A stretch of DNA of 64,000 nucleotides from Brienomyrus brachyistius (GCF_023856365.1 NC_064540.1:2169501-2233500); one strand, 5' to 3'; shown: positions 18,023 to 52,925, numbered from the stretch's first letter. Program-made: numbers and translations. Notes: generated by a model from the letters alone, not told the origin.

Positions 18023-20090
18023 GACCAGTACAAGGCAAATGTAGCAGGGGAATGCAGTGGGAGTGACTGCAAGCTAGGAAAATAAAAATGACAGGAACAA
18101 AATGACAACAGGAGGTGCACAGTCCATAAAAAGGAGGGAATGTTCCAGAACATTGCTGGGGGGAAGCTTCTTTAAATGGATGCAAGGATGGTGGCTTGGA
18201 GAGGAGGGGAGGCCACACAGCATTTTCCTGGAATCAAAGAAAGCTTCTGGGCTGGTTAAAACAGCGGGAGGTGAGAATCTCCCAGTCCCCACCCAAGTCC
18301 AAGTGGACACCCCAACTCACGCACAGAGTTGGGCAAGAAAAGACTTTAGATACCAGAACCTACCCTCTGGTCCACGCTGCTGGTTAGGAAACAGAGAACA
18401 TTTCTGATCACGGCAACACAGCTGGACTCTCTGCCAAAAGGAACAAACAGGAATACGATTTTTTTTTTTCCTTCACTTTTTCATGGAATGCAAATGCATT
18501 GTTTCGTAGTTTGTCATATTCATAGGACATTTTTGTTTTATAAACTCAGCAGAACTAATTTCTTAGGTGGAAGTTAAATTTGATGATATAGTCATCGCAG
18601 GGGTTCGTTTATAACATTTAAGCCATATAAAAAGACAATCACTTTAAAAAACAAAATCACGGCACGTAACTCTACACTGATTTTTTTCTGAGAAATTCCC
18701 TAAAATGTGATATATATATATATGATTGATAAAAACATAAATATTAATTAGCACTTCGTTTGTCGCACAAAACTCGGTGACAAATGCTAGACAGAAACAT
18801 TTCTGACAAACATCCTGCCACATCAGATCGGAAAGAGGGGTATTCCCACCGAGAAGGACCCGCGCGCCCCTCAGCCTCAGAGGTGATGCAACAGTCCCTG
18901 TCACTCCGTCGCACTTCTCACAGATCTGCTGTGCCTTACTTTCATTTCGCTCCTACCGCCCCTGCTCCCTTATTACATCGCATTTGATGCGTTTTAAAAC
19001 GAATCCGTGTTGAGCAAAACACGGAAAGGGAACAGAGCTGTTATATTTTTTTAGTATGTTCTTTCTGATAAATTACGCGACCGTGCATTATATTGCATTT
19101 CAGGAACAGCCACTGATAATCGGTGCTGTCGATTATTTTACTGTAATGTCTCTCTCTCTCTCATTCACGCTCACACACCGGTTTAGGGAAGCTGACAAAA
19201 TCCCAGTTGTGAAATACACTGTCATCTGTTTAGGACGTGACACGGTTTTGCTGTTTTTTAACCTAAGCAAAGTTCTTGCCGGTTGATTCGTGCCCGGCTT
19301 CAAGTGCAATTGTCTCTGCAACTTGGGCCCGCATCGCAACGCCATTATAACTGATCGTTTATACGAAATGAAGATCGCCATCGATCGGACGCTGTCGCAC
19401 AGCGTTCAGGGTACCGAGCAGGGGGAGCGAGAAATAATTACAGCCTTTATTCGCCAGCCATGAGCCATGGCCGGGCACACATGCGAAAAGCAAGGGAAAT
19501 AAATATGAAACCACAGCGACGGCTCAGGCCGGCAGGGGCGGATGACCCGGAGGTGGAGATGGACCTTCGGCCCGCAAACCTCAAACGCGGCGAAGGCTGT
19601 TTCCTTATCGAGAGCATTCTCGGATCCGTTGTTTTTGACACTTTTATTTATCCCCGTGGAGAAATTCACGTTTCGCCCACCCCATTTTGCTCCCCATGAC
19701 ACAAAGACTATGTAGGTCTTAAATGGGTGGTAATTTACGGAATAAAACACTCACCTGCTCGCATTTAGCTGTGTAAAGGTGTCTAAGCGGGGCCAGGTGC
19801 CATCCAGAAAAAATGTTGGATTAAAATCGCAAAGGTGCTATTTTTCTGCGTTTTTTTTTTATATTCACTTATACTTGGTATGTTTTTTTTCTTTCTATAA
19901 ATCATCTATTTTGGTGACTTGAGAAAATGACTATTTGTATTTTATTTACTCCTTTTAAAATACTTATGCATTGGAAATGTTTTGTATTTTTTATAAATCC
20001 TCCTGGACATCATTTTCTGCCATCTTCGCTGATGTGTTCGTGTTATGTTTTTTGTAAATACTTTACTTTGTAATAAAAACGTGTATATAA
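18023..20090 (+). other. Probable 3' untranslated region of the ZEB-like gene
   Basis: The stretch after the stop is non-coding and AT-rich from about 18450. Possible polyadenylation signals AATAAA lie at 18081-18086 and 20072-20077; the second would give a UTR of about 2 kb, usual for ZEB genes. By eye I find no match to the miR-200b/c seed target (CAGTATT) or the miR-200a/141 target (CAGTGTT) between the stop and 20090. UTR extent is inferred. Confidence 0.4.
20072..20077 (+). terminator. Candidate polyadenylation signal AATAAA
   Basis: AATAAA is followed by a TG-rich stretch within 30 bp. It would end the ZEB-like transcript about 2.05 kb after its stop. An earlier AATAAA at 18081 could give a short form. 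Confidence 0.35.
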
Positions 20091-22740
20091 TATAATGTGA
20101 ATAAGTGGCGTTTGCGTACCGCTCTGTTCTGGCGAGACCGACCGAAAACCAAAGAGGTTCTGTAATGACAGACACATTTGTATTCTTGTGTTTTAAATTT
20201 TCACCTCCCACAAAAACTCCTCTGCAATTTCATACCAATTCTGAAACGGCTTTAAAACCCGAGACTGCATACATGAACATTTAAGTCAAACTGTACTTTA
20301 TTATTAACATTTAGACCATTATAGTTTCATTAAGTCACTATACAGGCCTATACGCATAGGCCTATGGTAACCCATCTTAACAAATACGTATAATGCGGAG
20401 CGTTTTCTAAAACTCTGAAATATGATTGAGATAAAAAATAATGTTTAAAAACTGCTAGATAAATCGTTACAAGAGTTTTAAATAAATAGGTGACCCTCCA
20501 CGCCAAAACGAAGCTGTTCATCGCGGTATGGGTTACCATACCGATCAGAGGGAATTTCCGAACACTAATCTCACTACTGTAGTGTATAGCATGACATAAC
20601 AAGTTGTGAGTGGCCCATATCACAGGTTACAGATTGATCACTTCTATTTTGATGCAACACGTCACAGTTAATGAGTAATTAAAATGTTATATTTCGACTT
20701 TTCACATCACTTTCCGTTTCTCATAAATAAACCCCCTCGTCCCAGTGTTTCATATGACTTTCCCTCCTGTCACTGTGGTCCCTATTTGCATGATGAGTCA
20801 CTGGTAGTTTGATGCGCGCCTTCCTTGAAGCACTGCGTGTGGAACGACGGACAAGTCACAGAGAGTAACGAGCTAAAGGAGAACATTAGTACAATGATTT
20901 GCACCACAGAAGCATGTGTTGGCCAAAATCCCCATACGGCCAAAACACTGCTGATGGTGACAATAAATGACAAAAACATACTGAGAGTAATTAAAGTCTG
21001 TTGCCTTTCACTGTCCTCGAGAGTGACATAAAGCATTTGGCCTTTCAGCAAACGAAGTTAAGCATATATTTAAATCACTTTAAACGTGCAAAGCCTCTGT
21101 TATAAAGGTGAATATATAATTTATTTATTAATCGGAATCTCTCTCTCTCTCTCACACACACACACAAGCACGGAGCTACATATACACACATACATATGTA
21201 CACACGCAGGCCTACATATATAATGTGACCTTTGGTTTTCACTACCCCGCTTATTTTAAACCAGTGTAACATGAGCATGTAGTGTGGAAATTTAAGACGA
21301 AACTAAAATGAATCAGATCGAATGCCGTAGAAATCAATTTTCAGAGAAAAGCAATTTTCAGTAGATACATGACAACACTAGGAAGGCGATCTAATATCAC
21401 CTATTGTTTTGTAGGTCTGTCATTTTTAAATGTATCAAAGCTGTCCATAATATGTAAAGATAAACATTAAATGACGGTGCCAAATAAAATAAGCAGAACG
21501 TTAATTCAGATCGTTAACACAGGACCAGTTTGAGGAACCAGATGATCAGTACCATGACGGTGGTGCAAAACGGGTAAAACTAAAAAAAAAGTCATTATTT
21601 TAGGAAGAAAGGAGCATTACCGTATTTTTTCCCCAATAAAAAAACAATGTGTTTTATTTTTGCTCAGATTAAGTTTTTATAAAATAATAACATTTTAACC
21701 TTTAACCACGCCGATAAAACGTCACATCCTTCATGATTAAATTATGGTGTTTTTAGTTTCAGTGCATCGATGCACATTCATCTAATCAAAGGAAAAAATA
21801 AGTGTCAGCGGGTAGGTTTTTTTTTTTTTTTTTACACTGAACGCAATCATAATATATGCGCAACATATTTACGGTACAGCTCAAAACACACAGGCCTATC
21901 GCTGATTACTTCTGAAAAATCAGCAGTGAGATTCTGGGCGATTGCGCGATGGCTCCAAACCAGAATCGTTCTGGCGTTTGCAAACAACACTGCAATAATA
22001 CGAAAGTAAAAATAAATAAATATATATCTAAAAGCATTCAGATCCTTGTACATTTTTCTTCTTTCTTGCGCTTTCTTGTCTCCTGCCAAAACCACAGTCA
22101 ATGTAAAATGACCGAAGCCACAGAATAAGTGGGGGGGGGGGGGGGGGGATTCCGCATTTTTTAAAAACATATGTATTTCTATTTTGCCTTTTGTTCTGTT
22201 ATTAAAAGCAGAAATGACGCCAATCATATGGGTGCGCGCTCTCTCTCTGCACATACCTTCGCACTGCACGTGGCCCTCACGCAAAAAAGACATCAAAGCA
22301 AAACAACAAAACACTGAAATCGGCCCCCGTTCAGGAGATTTCGAAAGTAAAATCGCTCTATGATGTGTTATTAGACACGATTTATATGCACGATGTTGTG
22401 CATTATAGCACGATGATAGTAATTAATATGAGCTTGTGGTTTCGTTGAGTAAAACTTTAACTTCAAAAGCGTTTCTTTTCGACATGTTGTCGTGCATTCT
22501 GACATTCGTAGACGGCTTCCAGCTGCGAGGGTTACAACACAACTCCTTTTAAAATTCAGACTATCGTACCGACAAAAAAAAATGTCACTTGGAAATTAAT
22601 AAAGTTACCCATGCTTGGGGTGGGGGGTGGTAGAGCCCCAGCATTTTGGATGAGACCACGAGGGTCTAGAGGAAGGGGGTATGTATTAGGTATGTATCAA
22701 ATGTCCCCACAGTGTTATGAAAACCTGTTAGACGTTGTGT

Positions 22741-22771
<31 letters not shown>

Positions 22772-23497
22772 GGGGCATACAAGCAGAAACTCAAATTTTG
22801 CAAAAAACTGTTACTGTAATAAAAAAAAACTACAAATGTTATAAGTCTCGTATTTTATTTGGTTATTTGTGGTTAAGGTTAGGACTGGGTAGGGGGTAAG
22901 GTTGTCATAGTTGGGATTAGGATTTTGCCCATAGAAATGAATGGCTGGTCCAGACAATGTTATGAATACAATTGTGTGTGTGTGTGTGTGTGTCCATAGG
23001 AGGCCATTTTGTCCATAAAACATTTTCATTCAAAGGCTCATAACTGAGGTCATTTTCGTGTAAACAAAATGAAGCTCATTAGAATGGATCAGCTCGCTTC
23101 CAACATGCTGTAACTGAACATTAGTGCTTCCTACAGAGTACAAACATAAACACAGATGGGCGACTTGCAATGACAAAAAAAGCAAAAGTTTGACTGCGAG
23201 TTTATATGTTGCCTCAGAGACGTTTTTAACACCTGTCGGTAAGAGCTGGTAGCCTGGAAGACTGCATCATGTCACCCCGCCCCACCCTACCCCACCGATA
23301 CCAACATCACCAGCACAATCACAAGAAAAAGAGAAAAACAGCAGGACACACCCTCTCCTCTTCATGGTCCCAGGCACCCCTGCAAGTCCCTGAGTGAATG
23401 AATGGTGCCATCAGTTCACAGAGTGTTCAGTGACACTTAAGCTATCCGTCTGTCAGACTCCCCGTGAGCCGAGAGCTAAAACGCACTGGCTGTTTCA
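20091..23497. other. Intergenic region between two convergent genes
   Basis: No exon was found. Contents include a CT/CA microsatellite at about 21137-21167, a T run near 21816-21832, a poly-G run at about 22130-22148 and the interspersed TG-flanked repeat at about 22692-23000. The genes on either side converge, so both 3' ends point here. Confidence 0.6.
22692..23000. repeat. Interspersed repeat flanked by TG microsatellites, copy 1
   Basis: It starts near TGTCCCCACA, passes through (GT)n with a long G run at 22738-22776, then GGTTAAGGTTAGGACTGGG at about 22872-22890, and ends in (TG)n at about 22974-22993. The segment from 22855 to 22950 is clearly related to 61970-62130. Both copies include GATTAGG, CCATAGAAA or CATAGAAA, and GAATGG. 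Origin is unknown. Confidence 0.7.
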
Positions 23498-23503
23498 TTT
23501 ATT
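23498..23503 (-). terminator. Candidate polyadenylation signal for arhgap9
   Basis: TTTATT on the plus strand reads AATAAA on the minus strand, about 300 bp after the arhgap9 stop. It is the first good candidate downstream. Confidence 0.4.
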
Positions 23504-23804
23504 TATATTGCATGTTAATTCTATTGCTTAGTCTTTTGTCATCATTCTTGACTTGGCACGCTGAAAATCCGCTGTAGGTGCATACCGGCGATAAGCCCCG
23601 CACCTCTCAGCATGGGTCCCTGGCTCGCTTCCTCGTATGTTATTACCGATTCAGATCTTCAGGTCCTTCCCTTGAATTCAGTCCTATCTTCTCCTTTACT
23701 TCACCACATTTCCTTCATATTCTTCTTCCTTCGGTTTCGGCAGGACTGGACAGTTTGGAAGAAATGCAGGGGACAATTCTTCTGGCTAAAGGCGAGGGGC
23801 CCCT

Positions 23805-44073
<20,269 letters not shown>

Positions 44074-44269
44074 AGCTTCCTTCTACACCCCCACCCCCCT
44101 CCCGGCTCCTCAGAAGACAGCCGGGCTGTATTTGCTGGGGTCAGAAGGGCGGGTCTGTGCAGGCCGACCAATGAACACCATCCTCTGAAACAGAAACATA
44201 GGAAGGAGCCGGTCACAGGCAAACGCCTACGGGACAACTGCAGCAGACCAAAAAACACAGGCATAAAAT

Positions 44270-44640
44270 ATCAAAAACACAGCGAGAAACGGGGAGAAAG
44301 AGAGACACAGAGATGCACAGGGAGACACACAGAGACCCAGAGAGAGAGATACAGACGCACACAGACAAAGGGAGAGAGAGGCAAACACAGAGAAACAGGG
44401 AGAGACACAGAGAGAGACAGAGAGAGACACACACAGAGACACAGAGGGAGACGCAGAGTGACACAGTCAGAAAGAGACATACAAATTCACAGAGAGAGAT
44501 GCAGAGAGACACACAGAGATGCAGAGAGACACACAGAGATGCAGAGAGACACACAGAGATGCACCGAGAGACACACAGAGATGCAGAGAGACAGACAGAG
44601 ACGCAGACAGATGTAGAGAGACAGAGAGACGTAGAGAGCG
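44270..44640. repeat. Purine-rich GAGACACA-type repeat just upstream of arhgap9
   Basis: Degenerate GAGACACAGA and GAGATGCAGAGAGACACA units run for about 370 bp, ending roughly 200 bp upstream of the arhgap9 start codon. On the arhgap9 strand this is a TCTCTGTG pyrimidine tract. Open frames across it are artefacts. Confidence 0.9.
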
Positions 44641-47600
44641 GGCGACGCTGTGCGTGCTGGCTACACCAACCCAAAAAGAGGTTGAAAGAAAAGTATCGGG
44701 AGGGCAGAGACTGCAATGTGCTGGTGTTTCCCTTCACCATACTTTATGCAACGTGCCTGGAGCCATCACAGAAGAAGGAGCTTAATTAAATTTCTATCGC
44801 TGCTGTAAGTTCCTTTCAGAATTAATTTATAAACACTGTCCAATCCAGTAATTCTGCCACATGCAATAAAACAGTCCATGCTCCCGAGTCTCTGCGTGAA
44901 GCAGGCCTTCTCCTACAAGCAGGTGACATTACTGAAGGCAGGCCAGTTCACTGATACCCACAAGCCCCTAGAAAATATGCAGAAACCCCACCCCCGCCGC
45001 CCGTCCCCGCTCCAAAAACCCTGGGCTGAACTCCCCAGCTCCACTTATGTAACACACAGCTGGTGCCGGGATAGCGTGGGGGGGCAACTCGGACATAAAT
45101 TTACAAACGGCCGTTGTCTCCACTGGACGATTAACCCCCGAAGACCCCGGTGACACGACGATGGCGACGTGGAGACGTGAAGCCAAGAAATGGATGTCGA
45201 TGGTGAGGGAAGGTGGGGGGGAGAGACTTTGGTAATCTGGAGCGCCGTATTGGGGCACAAGGAATGCGTTACCCCCTCCTCGCCAATCAGAATTACTGCA
45301 AAGCCCTCCAGCTCGGCATATGGGCATCGCGGCAGGACGCCGTGTGCTCTGGGAGGCTGCTAATCCAAACCTGGCACAAACAAACTTGGAGGGGGGGCAG
45401 CCATCATGGACTGAGCCCCAGAACACGTGCTCGGATCCTCGAAGCAGCGCTTGCTTGTCCGTATCAGATACGTGAAGCCCTGAACCAAAACAACGAAGTC
45501 TGCTCTCATCCTAACATGTCGTACTGATCCAAGACCTTCCCGAGATCTATTAAAACCCAACGACCATAAATCTGGTGAAGCTGCTTGCCTGATATTCAGC
45601 CCAGCACCTTAATAGGAGGGAGCAGGTATGAAGATCTGAAACAACTTCGATATTCATTTTTTTGGCTGTTCAATTCATTCTCCAGACAGGCTTACGAGGC
45701 AGAAAACCCAGTGATAACAGATACAGGGAAGGTGGTTTCAGGATCGTACCCTGGGAAGGAAAATAACAGTACTGCTGGGAAAGTACTGATGGAAAGTCTG
45801 TCGATCGCGTCTGTCATTGGCTGCGATCCGGCGGCCGGGGTCAGCCGATCGGGGGCGGGCTGGCCACTGGGATGGGCAGGCCGGCCGCAGAAGGTGTTAG
45901 AGAGAGCGTCACGCTTGCTCTCTGCGCCACCCGTCAGAGGAGACTGCGCAGCATCAAAGGGCCCAAGCCGACCGCCCTGCACCCCCCCACGCCACCTGCA
46001 GGCGGAGGAAAAACCGACGGAAACGTCCGGCTATGTGGGCTGCGCGACATTCCCGTAAACAAAGGGGTCTTTCAGCCGTCAATGCAAAAAATCTGCCTAT
46101 TTAAGTCGGCATGCATGCAGGCTACACCCCACCGACAGTGCCACTCTGCCGCAGGACCGAACAAGGACCTTTAGCGTTCTTTGCCTTTCAGCTGCCAGCT
46201 GACCCCTTTAACCAAAACGACATTTACATTTATACCCCTGTATAATACCTAGGTGCTTTACGAGAGCAGTTTGATTAAGGTGCCTTTCAAGGGTACAACC
46301 ACATGAAAAGAAACCTTCAAGTTGCATAAACAGGTCCAGAACCAACTGAGGTCCATCTCCTACCTCTGTGACATTTTTCTATGTGGAAATCAAGCTTTGA
46401 AGTCCACGGTGAGTGGGATTAAACGGAGCATACTTCCCCTTGGTTACTTCCCAATGGATAACACAGGAACCATTCTGATTGGCTAACCTGGTGGGACGTG
46501 ACCAATGGGAAACAGGTTGCATCAGCGATGACAATATGATAATCCTGCCAAGTGTGGGTCTCGAAGCCTCATTTGTCCAATCACTGCCTTCCTAACACTA
46601 TCTCCATGACATGAAATATTTAATGGTAATGATGCACCCAGGTACACTGGGAACCTTCAGAAAATGCGTCATATGACAGATCTTCGGTCAGATCCGCATC
46701 TGGGCATCCTTCTGGATGCAGGTTTGAGGCCAAATCCTGGACTGCCCCTCTTCCAAGTGCCACTTCCTTTGAGTTGAGGAAACGAGAAAAGCTTTACAAA
46801 GATTAACTAAACAAAAGGAGTATCTCTATCACTGTTTCTGGATCAAATCCCAGTAGGAGGCCAGTTGCTGTACCAATGAGGAAGCTGCCTAACCTAATTT
46901 ACATAATGGAGAATAACTTTGGAGTAGTAACCGAAAAATATTAATAGTATTAATATTAATAAATCACTGGGCCACAGCTACAGACACCAGGTGATAAAAT
47001 CACAGACACCCCCCCCCCCCCCCCGTCAGATTGCACCCACGCCGCACCAGCGAGTGAGAGCACCTATCCCAGATCAGCTGGTGTTGACAATGGGCAGCAG
47101 GGAGTGACTGGGGACTGGAGCTTGATGTGACCATTGTCTTCCAGCAGACAGACGGTCTTTCTCTGCCAAACCCGTCGCTGCAGTGCGGCCCCCATCAGGT
47201 CGCTGTTTATTCCCAGTGCACAAGAGATCTGTCCGCAGATTCGCATTTGCATAGATTACAGCGCAGTGCTGCCATGCTTTCTGTGTGTGTGTGTGTATGT
47301 GTGAAAACAGATGATAAGATGGATTTGTCTCAGGGACTAAATCACAGGGGCTTCTCCTCCCCCGCCCCCTTCCCTGACAACCCAGACGAGATGCCCTTTG
47401 GACCGTGACACCCCAGGCAGATGGGTCTGCATGAGGCCATATAACTGTTTAGTAGACACGAGAGCTCCTGCACATGGACGACGGGGCCCAGAGCACTGCA
47501 ACTTTGAGTTGTGGACAGAGCCACGCTTCAGCAAACACGACGTGTCAGCACTGGATGCAAAAGCCACAGGTGCATCCGTCAGAAAGACAGTGAGGTGATG

Positions 47601-48832
47601 GCATCAAAACTGGCCAGCTCTTCCTCACCTTAACATACAGCACCCCTTACGATTCAGGATAAACTGACATAACATCTCTATGATTAAGCCCCCACCCCCT
47701 CCAACCGGAGCGGTCAGCTGTGCCCCTGGCCTCATCAGCCTGCCTCATCAACCAGCCTCTCATCTCTGTTCCGAACGGTACAGCCACTCAGTATAATCCC
47801 AGCTAGCAGATGAAGCCCCACAGTCCAACAATGCCCTTTACCCCAAACCTATTCATTGATTTTACATTGCTTACTGTTTTGTGTTATCTATGGTTCTGTT
47901 AATTATTTTTGTCTCCATAATGTCTGGTGCTACTCCGGCATTCCAGAATGTACTGTCAGTCTGTGGGATGCTTGTGAGTAGCTCGTTGTACAAAAGCACG
48001 TGTGATAAACGTGAATTCCATAAACAAATCTGCTTTTCACGCTTATATTACCCATTATGAATGTTTCAGAAATTACTTTCAGCTGTGTGCTTCGACATTT
48101 GTGAAACATTTTTATAATTGTTAAATATAAAAAATTTGAATGGACTGAGAAAAAATTGGCACATATCTGTTAGAACAATGCGTCTTGGTTGTTAGCCTGT
48201 CACCATACTGCTAAGTACCTAGAGTAAACCATTTCCTGTAGACTTCCCTTTGATTTCCTGTTATCTCATGCATCTAACCTGCTACATCTTCTTGTGCTGG
48301 TAGTACTCTTTATTCAGTAAATCACAATTAAAAACTGAGAAGACCATTTTCAACTCTTTGAATATATATAACAAACAGCATAAATTAAAAATATAAAGAA
48401 CAGCAAATTGGAAAATCAAAATGGCCGCACTTCAAATGCTGTGGTGAGGTGTAAAATGTGCTCATATTCATTTTGCACGCGTGAATATATAAACCCACAC
48501 AAACACTTCCTTAAGGTGTAACCTCAAGCAGGGTCATTCTACAAAGCATATACTTACAATTCTTGTGAGGAAATATTTATGTCGTACAATTTTATGGCAT
48601 TTAAAATTTTGTATGTATATGTCTTAATTACATACACAATGTAACACGCTTAAAAGTATTTTTACTCAGCCTTCTTAGGTGTATAAAAAAAGCAAAAAAG
48701 AGATTGAACCAGTGATTGCTAAAAAAAAATGTGCAAATAATATACTTACTGAAGGAAAAAATAATCTGCAGGAAAACAAATCTGTTTTGTTCCAGTTCTG
48801 AGATATGAGGGAGATTAGTATGGAGAGAGGGG

Positions 48833-48869
<37 letters not shown>

Positions 48870-51800
48870 GAAAGGAGACTAAACAGAGTGAGGGAATTTC
48901 GGGCCTGTTTTCTGGGTCTCGGCTACCAGTCATCCAGCAGGAGGGCAAAGAAGACATCAGGCTATATAAACACTCTTCAGCTCATGTAAACACATTAACC
49001 CACAGCTGTGAAACGTGGGCCAGAGAGGTTACAAGTTACCAAACCAAAATTCCAGCTACACAAATTCATCTCTAGGAATGTAGATGCTAGTTAATTAATC
49101 GTGGAAATACACAAGAGACGCGGCGCTTTTATAGAACTTTGTTTTTATTTTTGTGAATAAAAACAGCCACACTGCATCAGCCCCAAGAGATCTTCTGGTC
49201 CCTGGAGTTATACCTGCAGAAATGTAAAACGGTCGTCTGGCCGTTTGTACAAAAACAAAACACTGACATCTCACCCCCCCCCACCCCCCCATACTGCTGT
49301 CCGTCCAGTGGACAGAGGATCCAAACGGATTTGCGTTCCCCTCGCCGTGGGAGGACAGCGCTTTACAAAGAAGGGCTACAACCAGCTGCTTCTGCACAGT
49401 GTAGAGCCAGAGATACACTTGGGTGGAGGATGAGCTTTGGAGAGCAGAAATAGCAGAATACCCAGCTGCACAAACAGGTAAAAGAATCTGAGCGAGTCAG
49501 TCAAGTTTGGTTCTAAACCTGCATTTAGCACCATTAGCTTCCGCCCTACTGTTGCCCAAATCCATTCTGGAACTAGGAATTATTAGTAAAGCAGTAAGGG
49601 TCTGGGAAGCCTATGCAAGATGCGAATCTCCCACAGGTACCATGGGAGTAAAATGTATTCATCACACAGGTGGCCAAGGTTTCGTCAAGGTGGCGCATTT
49701 AACTGACTCCTCACGTGCCACTCATGCAGCAAGAGGGAAACGCCTTTCGATACGCCGGGCTTAGCAGAGAGAGAATCGGCAAAGCGAACTCAACCTCCCC
49801 GCATCCGCGAGCGGTTTCCGTCACCACTGGGGCATGATCACTCTGCGGGAGGACGTGAGACCGGGACCCGGACCGGGCAGCACAAGGGGCGGCCTTGTCA
49901 AAGTGCCCATCACAGACTTACGGCCCACTTTTACAACATTGCACACATCACGTTAAATCTGGTCCAAACAAATTCTCATCTGCTACCTGGAGACTGCACA
50001 GCTACCGGTTAAGACATGGGGGCGGGGGGATTTGTCCGTTTACCACTTCTGAGGATCTGGTGCTTCAAGCAATGGTTGTGTTTAAAGTTAAGAAGACTGG
50101 TTCCGTTAGGGTAGCTATGAAGCAGCCTCTGTCTGTATTTGGCATGTGTGGTGTCAGACATCAAGGTCAGTGGGTGTCTCCCATGTTGCACACGATATTC
50201 AAATTAAGCTACCTGGTTCTACCAGAGATCTAAATCAGTAATATGAGGCAGTGGACATGACAGGGACAACCAGTTCCTACAAACAGCGTGGCTGGTCATT
50301 CTGGTCTGGCTGGTCTCCCTCCCTTTCTTCTCCCTACTCCTAACACCGTCCTGATTCTGCGAGCATGAAATCTACCTCCAGCATATTTTGATTTATTAGT
50401 TTGTGCAAAATGTGATTTTAATTAAAAAAGCCTCAAAAAAAAAAAATTACAAATGTCATGTCCAATAAGCGCCGAAAATGTGACCCAAAAACAAGTTAGT
50501 ATTTAAACAAGTGTGATAAAAGAAGAGTTTATTTTAAAAACAAACTCTAGCACTGTTATTACAATACAAAACATACTTGGTAACACAAACAATGATCTGA
50601 CCTGTTCTATAAATGTTCCATTTTATTTTTTTTTGTGAGGATAAGAGGGCAAAAAAAAAAATCATGTGAAGTAAAAATGCTTCTGGAAAAAAATGAGCTC
50701 CCCCAAACACTCTCCTGCCCATTAAACAAGGCAGCACCCTCATAGCCCCACGCCTCTCTGTATGCAGCCAGTGCCTACAGCCAAAAAATGGGTTTTCATC
50801 TTTTCCACTGGATGAATTATTGATGTACAGACAAAAACAAAACGTTGAAGCCCACCGCCTGTCCCCACTATAGTCCGGGCACCCGGATCCAGGGCTGGGA
50901 TATTGAATTGGGAAGGGTGGAATCAGTGGGATTGGCTTTTCACCTTTATTGTCATAATGTGTCTGGGTAAAAATAGCCAATCACAGAGGAGGATGGTTCA
51001 CTGGGAGGAACGTAATTGGTGGAGCCAAGCAACTGCCACCATAGCAACAGGAATTCCTAAGAAGTTGTATAAAATGTACAAAACAATGGTATACTAGACT
51101 GTAGATTTATTGAGGTCAAGTTGGTGGTAAAAATTACATCATATCTAGCCATTTTGACAGTCTAGACATAAGCACTGCAGTGTGTCATACATCAGACATG
51201 CTATTTTGTGAAAGGGTTATTTCTTCATTCTGAACTGATATTTACAGAAACACCACGATTACTCATGAAAGCTAATTTTAATCACATTTGAAAATTTCCA
51301 GTTCTTAGACGCTGCACAAAGATACACGACATGTCGCAAAAACTATACACACATTGCACACACACACCATAAAATAATGTTTTTATTTGACCTGTTGAAG
51401 TGAACTTGTGATTTATTGCATCTTCACCGTCATAATTGCCTCCAATTCATGTATGACGAATTAAGGATGAATTTGACGGTAACTTTTTTCCGAACTTTAG
51501 ATACCCGAGTAGCGAAATTAAGGATGATTATTACACAGTAACGTGCTTTATCAGATTTTTCAGTTATGTGGTCTGCGTTGATCGTCTACAAAACATTTTA
51601 GTTAGGTAATGTCGTATACATCTATACAACAGAGAAATCATAAAAACATTGATCGCGAACAAGAGGATCGCAAATGATGGCTGAGCGACCTTGACAGTGA
51701 AAATGATCATTTGTGCTTTATTGGGTGTGTTTTCCTCAAAGTAATATATATTAAAGATTTTGAACTTTTTACTTTGTCCGATGGGGACCGACTCGGGCCT

Positions 51801-52689
51801 CACAAACAACCGGCTGAGAATTTAACTTGCATTTACGTGTTAATGCGCTTCGTTACCCTCCGTATAAGCAAAAGCACTTTGAGTTGTACCTAAAATCCGG
51901 GCTTAAGAATAAAACAGTGCAAACAACAAACTGGCTCTTTTTTTCTTTCGCGTGGGCTGCACTTCCTTTGACACTGGCCTGTACTTAAAACAGAATAAAA
52001 AAGGCTCGTGGTTCATTCCCTCTAGCGCAAATCAATAACAAAAAGGATCTGGACGTAGGACATGAATCCGCGACGCCATCACTTTGACTGCATCATTTGC
52101 AGGCCTCCTGCGCTTCTCTGAAATCATCGTTGATGTCAGTGGTGGCGGTGATGGTGAGGGGGGGGGGGAGTCACACACGGCAGATAATATTACACCTGTT
52201 GTTTGGTCGGAAACAGACACGGGTGCCGTTCTGGACGCGGGAAAGAGCAGCGCATTGAGGTCTGTTAAACATCCCCAAATGCGACGGATTCCAATCAGCA
52301 ACAACTAGCCTGACGGAAGACACAGAACGACGAACAAATTTAACCACCCATCTAAGCTACGGAATTTCAAATATAGATTTATAGTTTCTATAGTCAGTCT
52401 TTTTAAATGGCATATGCCTGCTTTCGTTTGCATTTACCAGTTTCCTTTTAAGGTTTTCCAGATTTCATCTGCGATGCAGTCATCTTTTATACAAGTGCTG
52501 ATTTTTTTCCTTTTGATTTTCTACCCCGTCATTACTTTGGGTATAAGTGTCATAAGAGGTATTCCGTTCATTTACAAAGGCGACAGTAATGTCCTCTTCA
52601 AAGAACAGCTCATTTTGAGATGGAAAATGTCCTTTGCATGAGGATGCAGTTTTTCCTTTTGCTATCAGGAAATGCAATTTCGGTTTCCA

Positions 52690-52925
52690 ACTATCACTAC
52701 CCAGGTTGCACTCATATGTGTTGAAATGACATTGATTCCATTTCAGACAAAAAGACTGAAACAACGTTGATCTTCAATCTCTCACTTCATATCAACATTG
52801 AATCAAGGTTTTGCCACCATCAGTTTTTCAATATTGAAAATCTGACCAAAATTCAATCCAGTTTCACCGTTGATTATTTAACACGAACCATAATTCAACG
52901 TTGAAACAATAACATTATGATATCT
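52690..52925. repeat. Interspersed repeat rich in CAACGTTGA words
   Basis: Repeated AACGTTGA, CAACATTGAATC and CAATATTGAAAATC words on both strands resemble a dispersed fish repeat with internal short repeats. Edges are not defined. Confidence 0.45.

Noticed and set aside
44213..44789. Long open frames upstream of arhgap9
   Set aside because: They follow the GAGACACA repeat; both strands are open for the same compositional reason.
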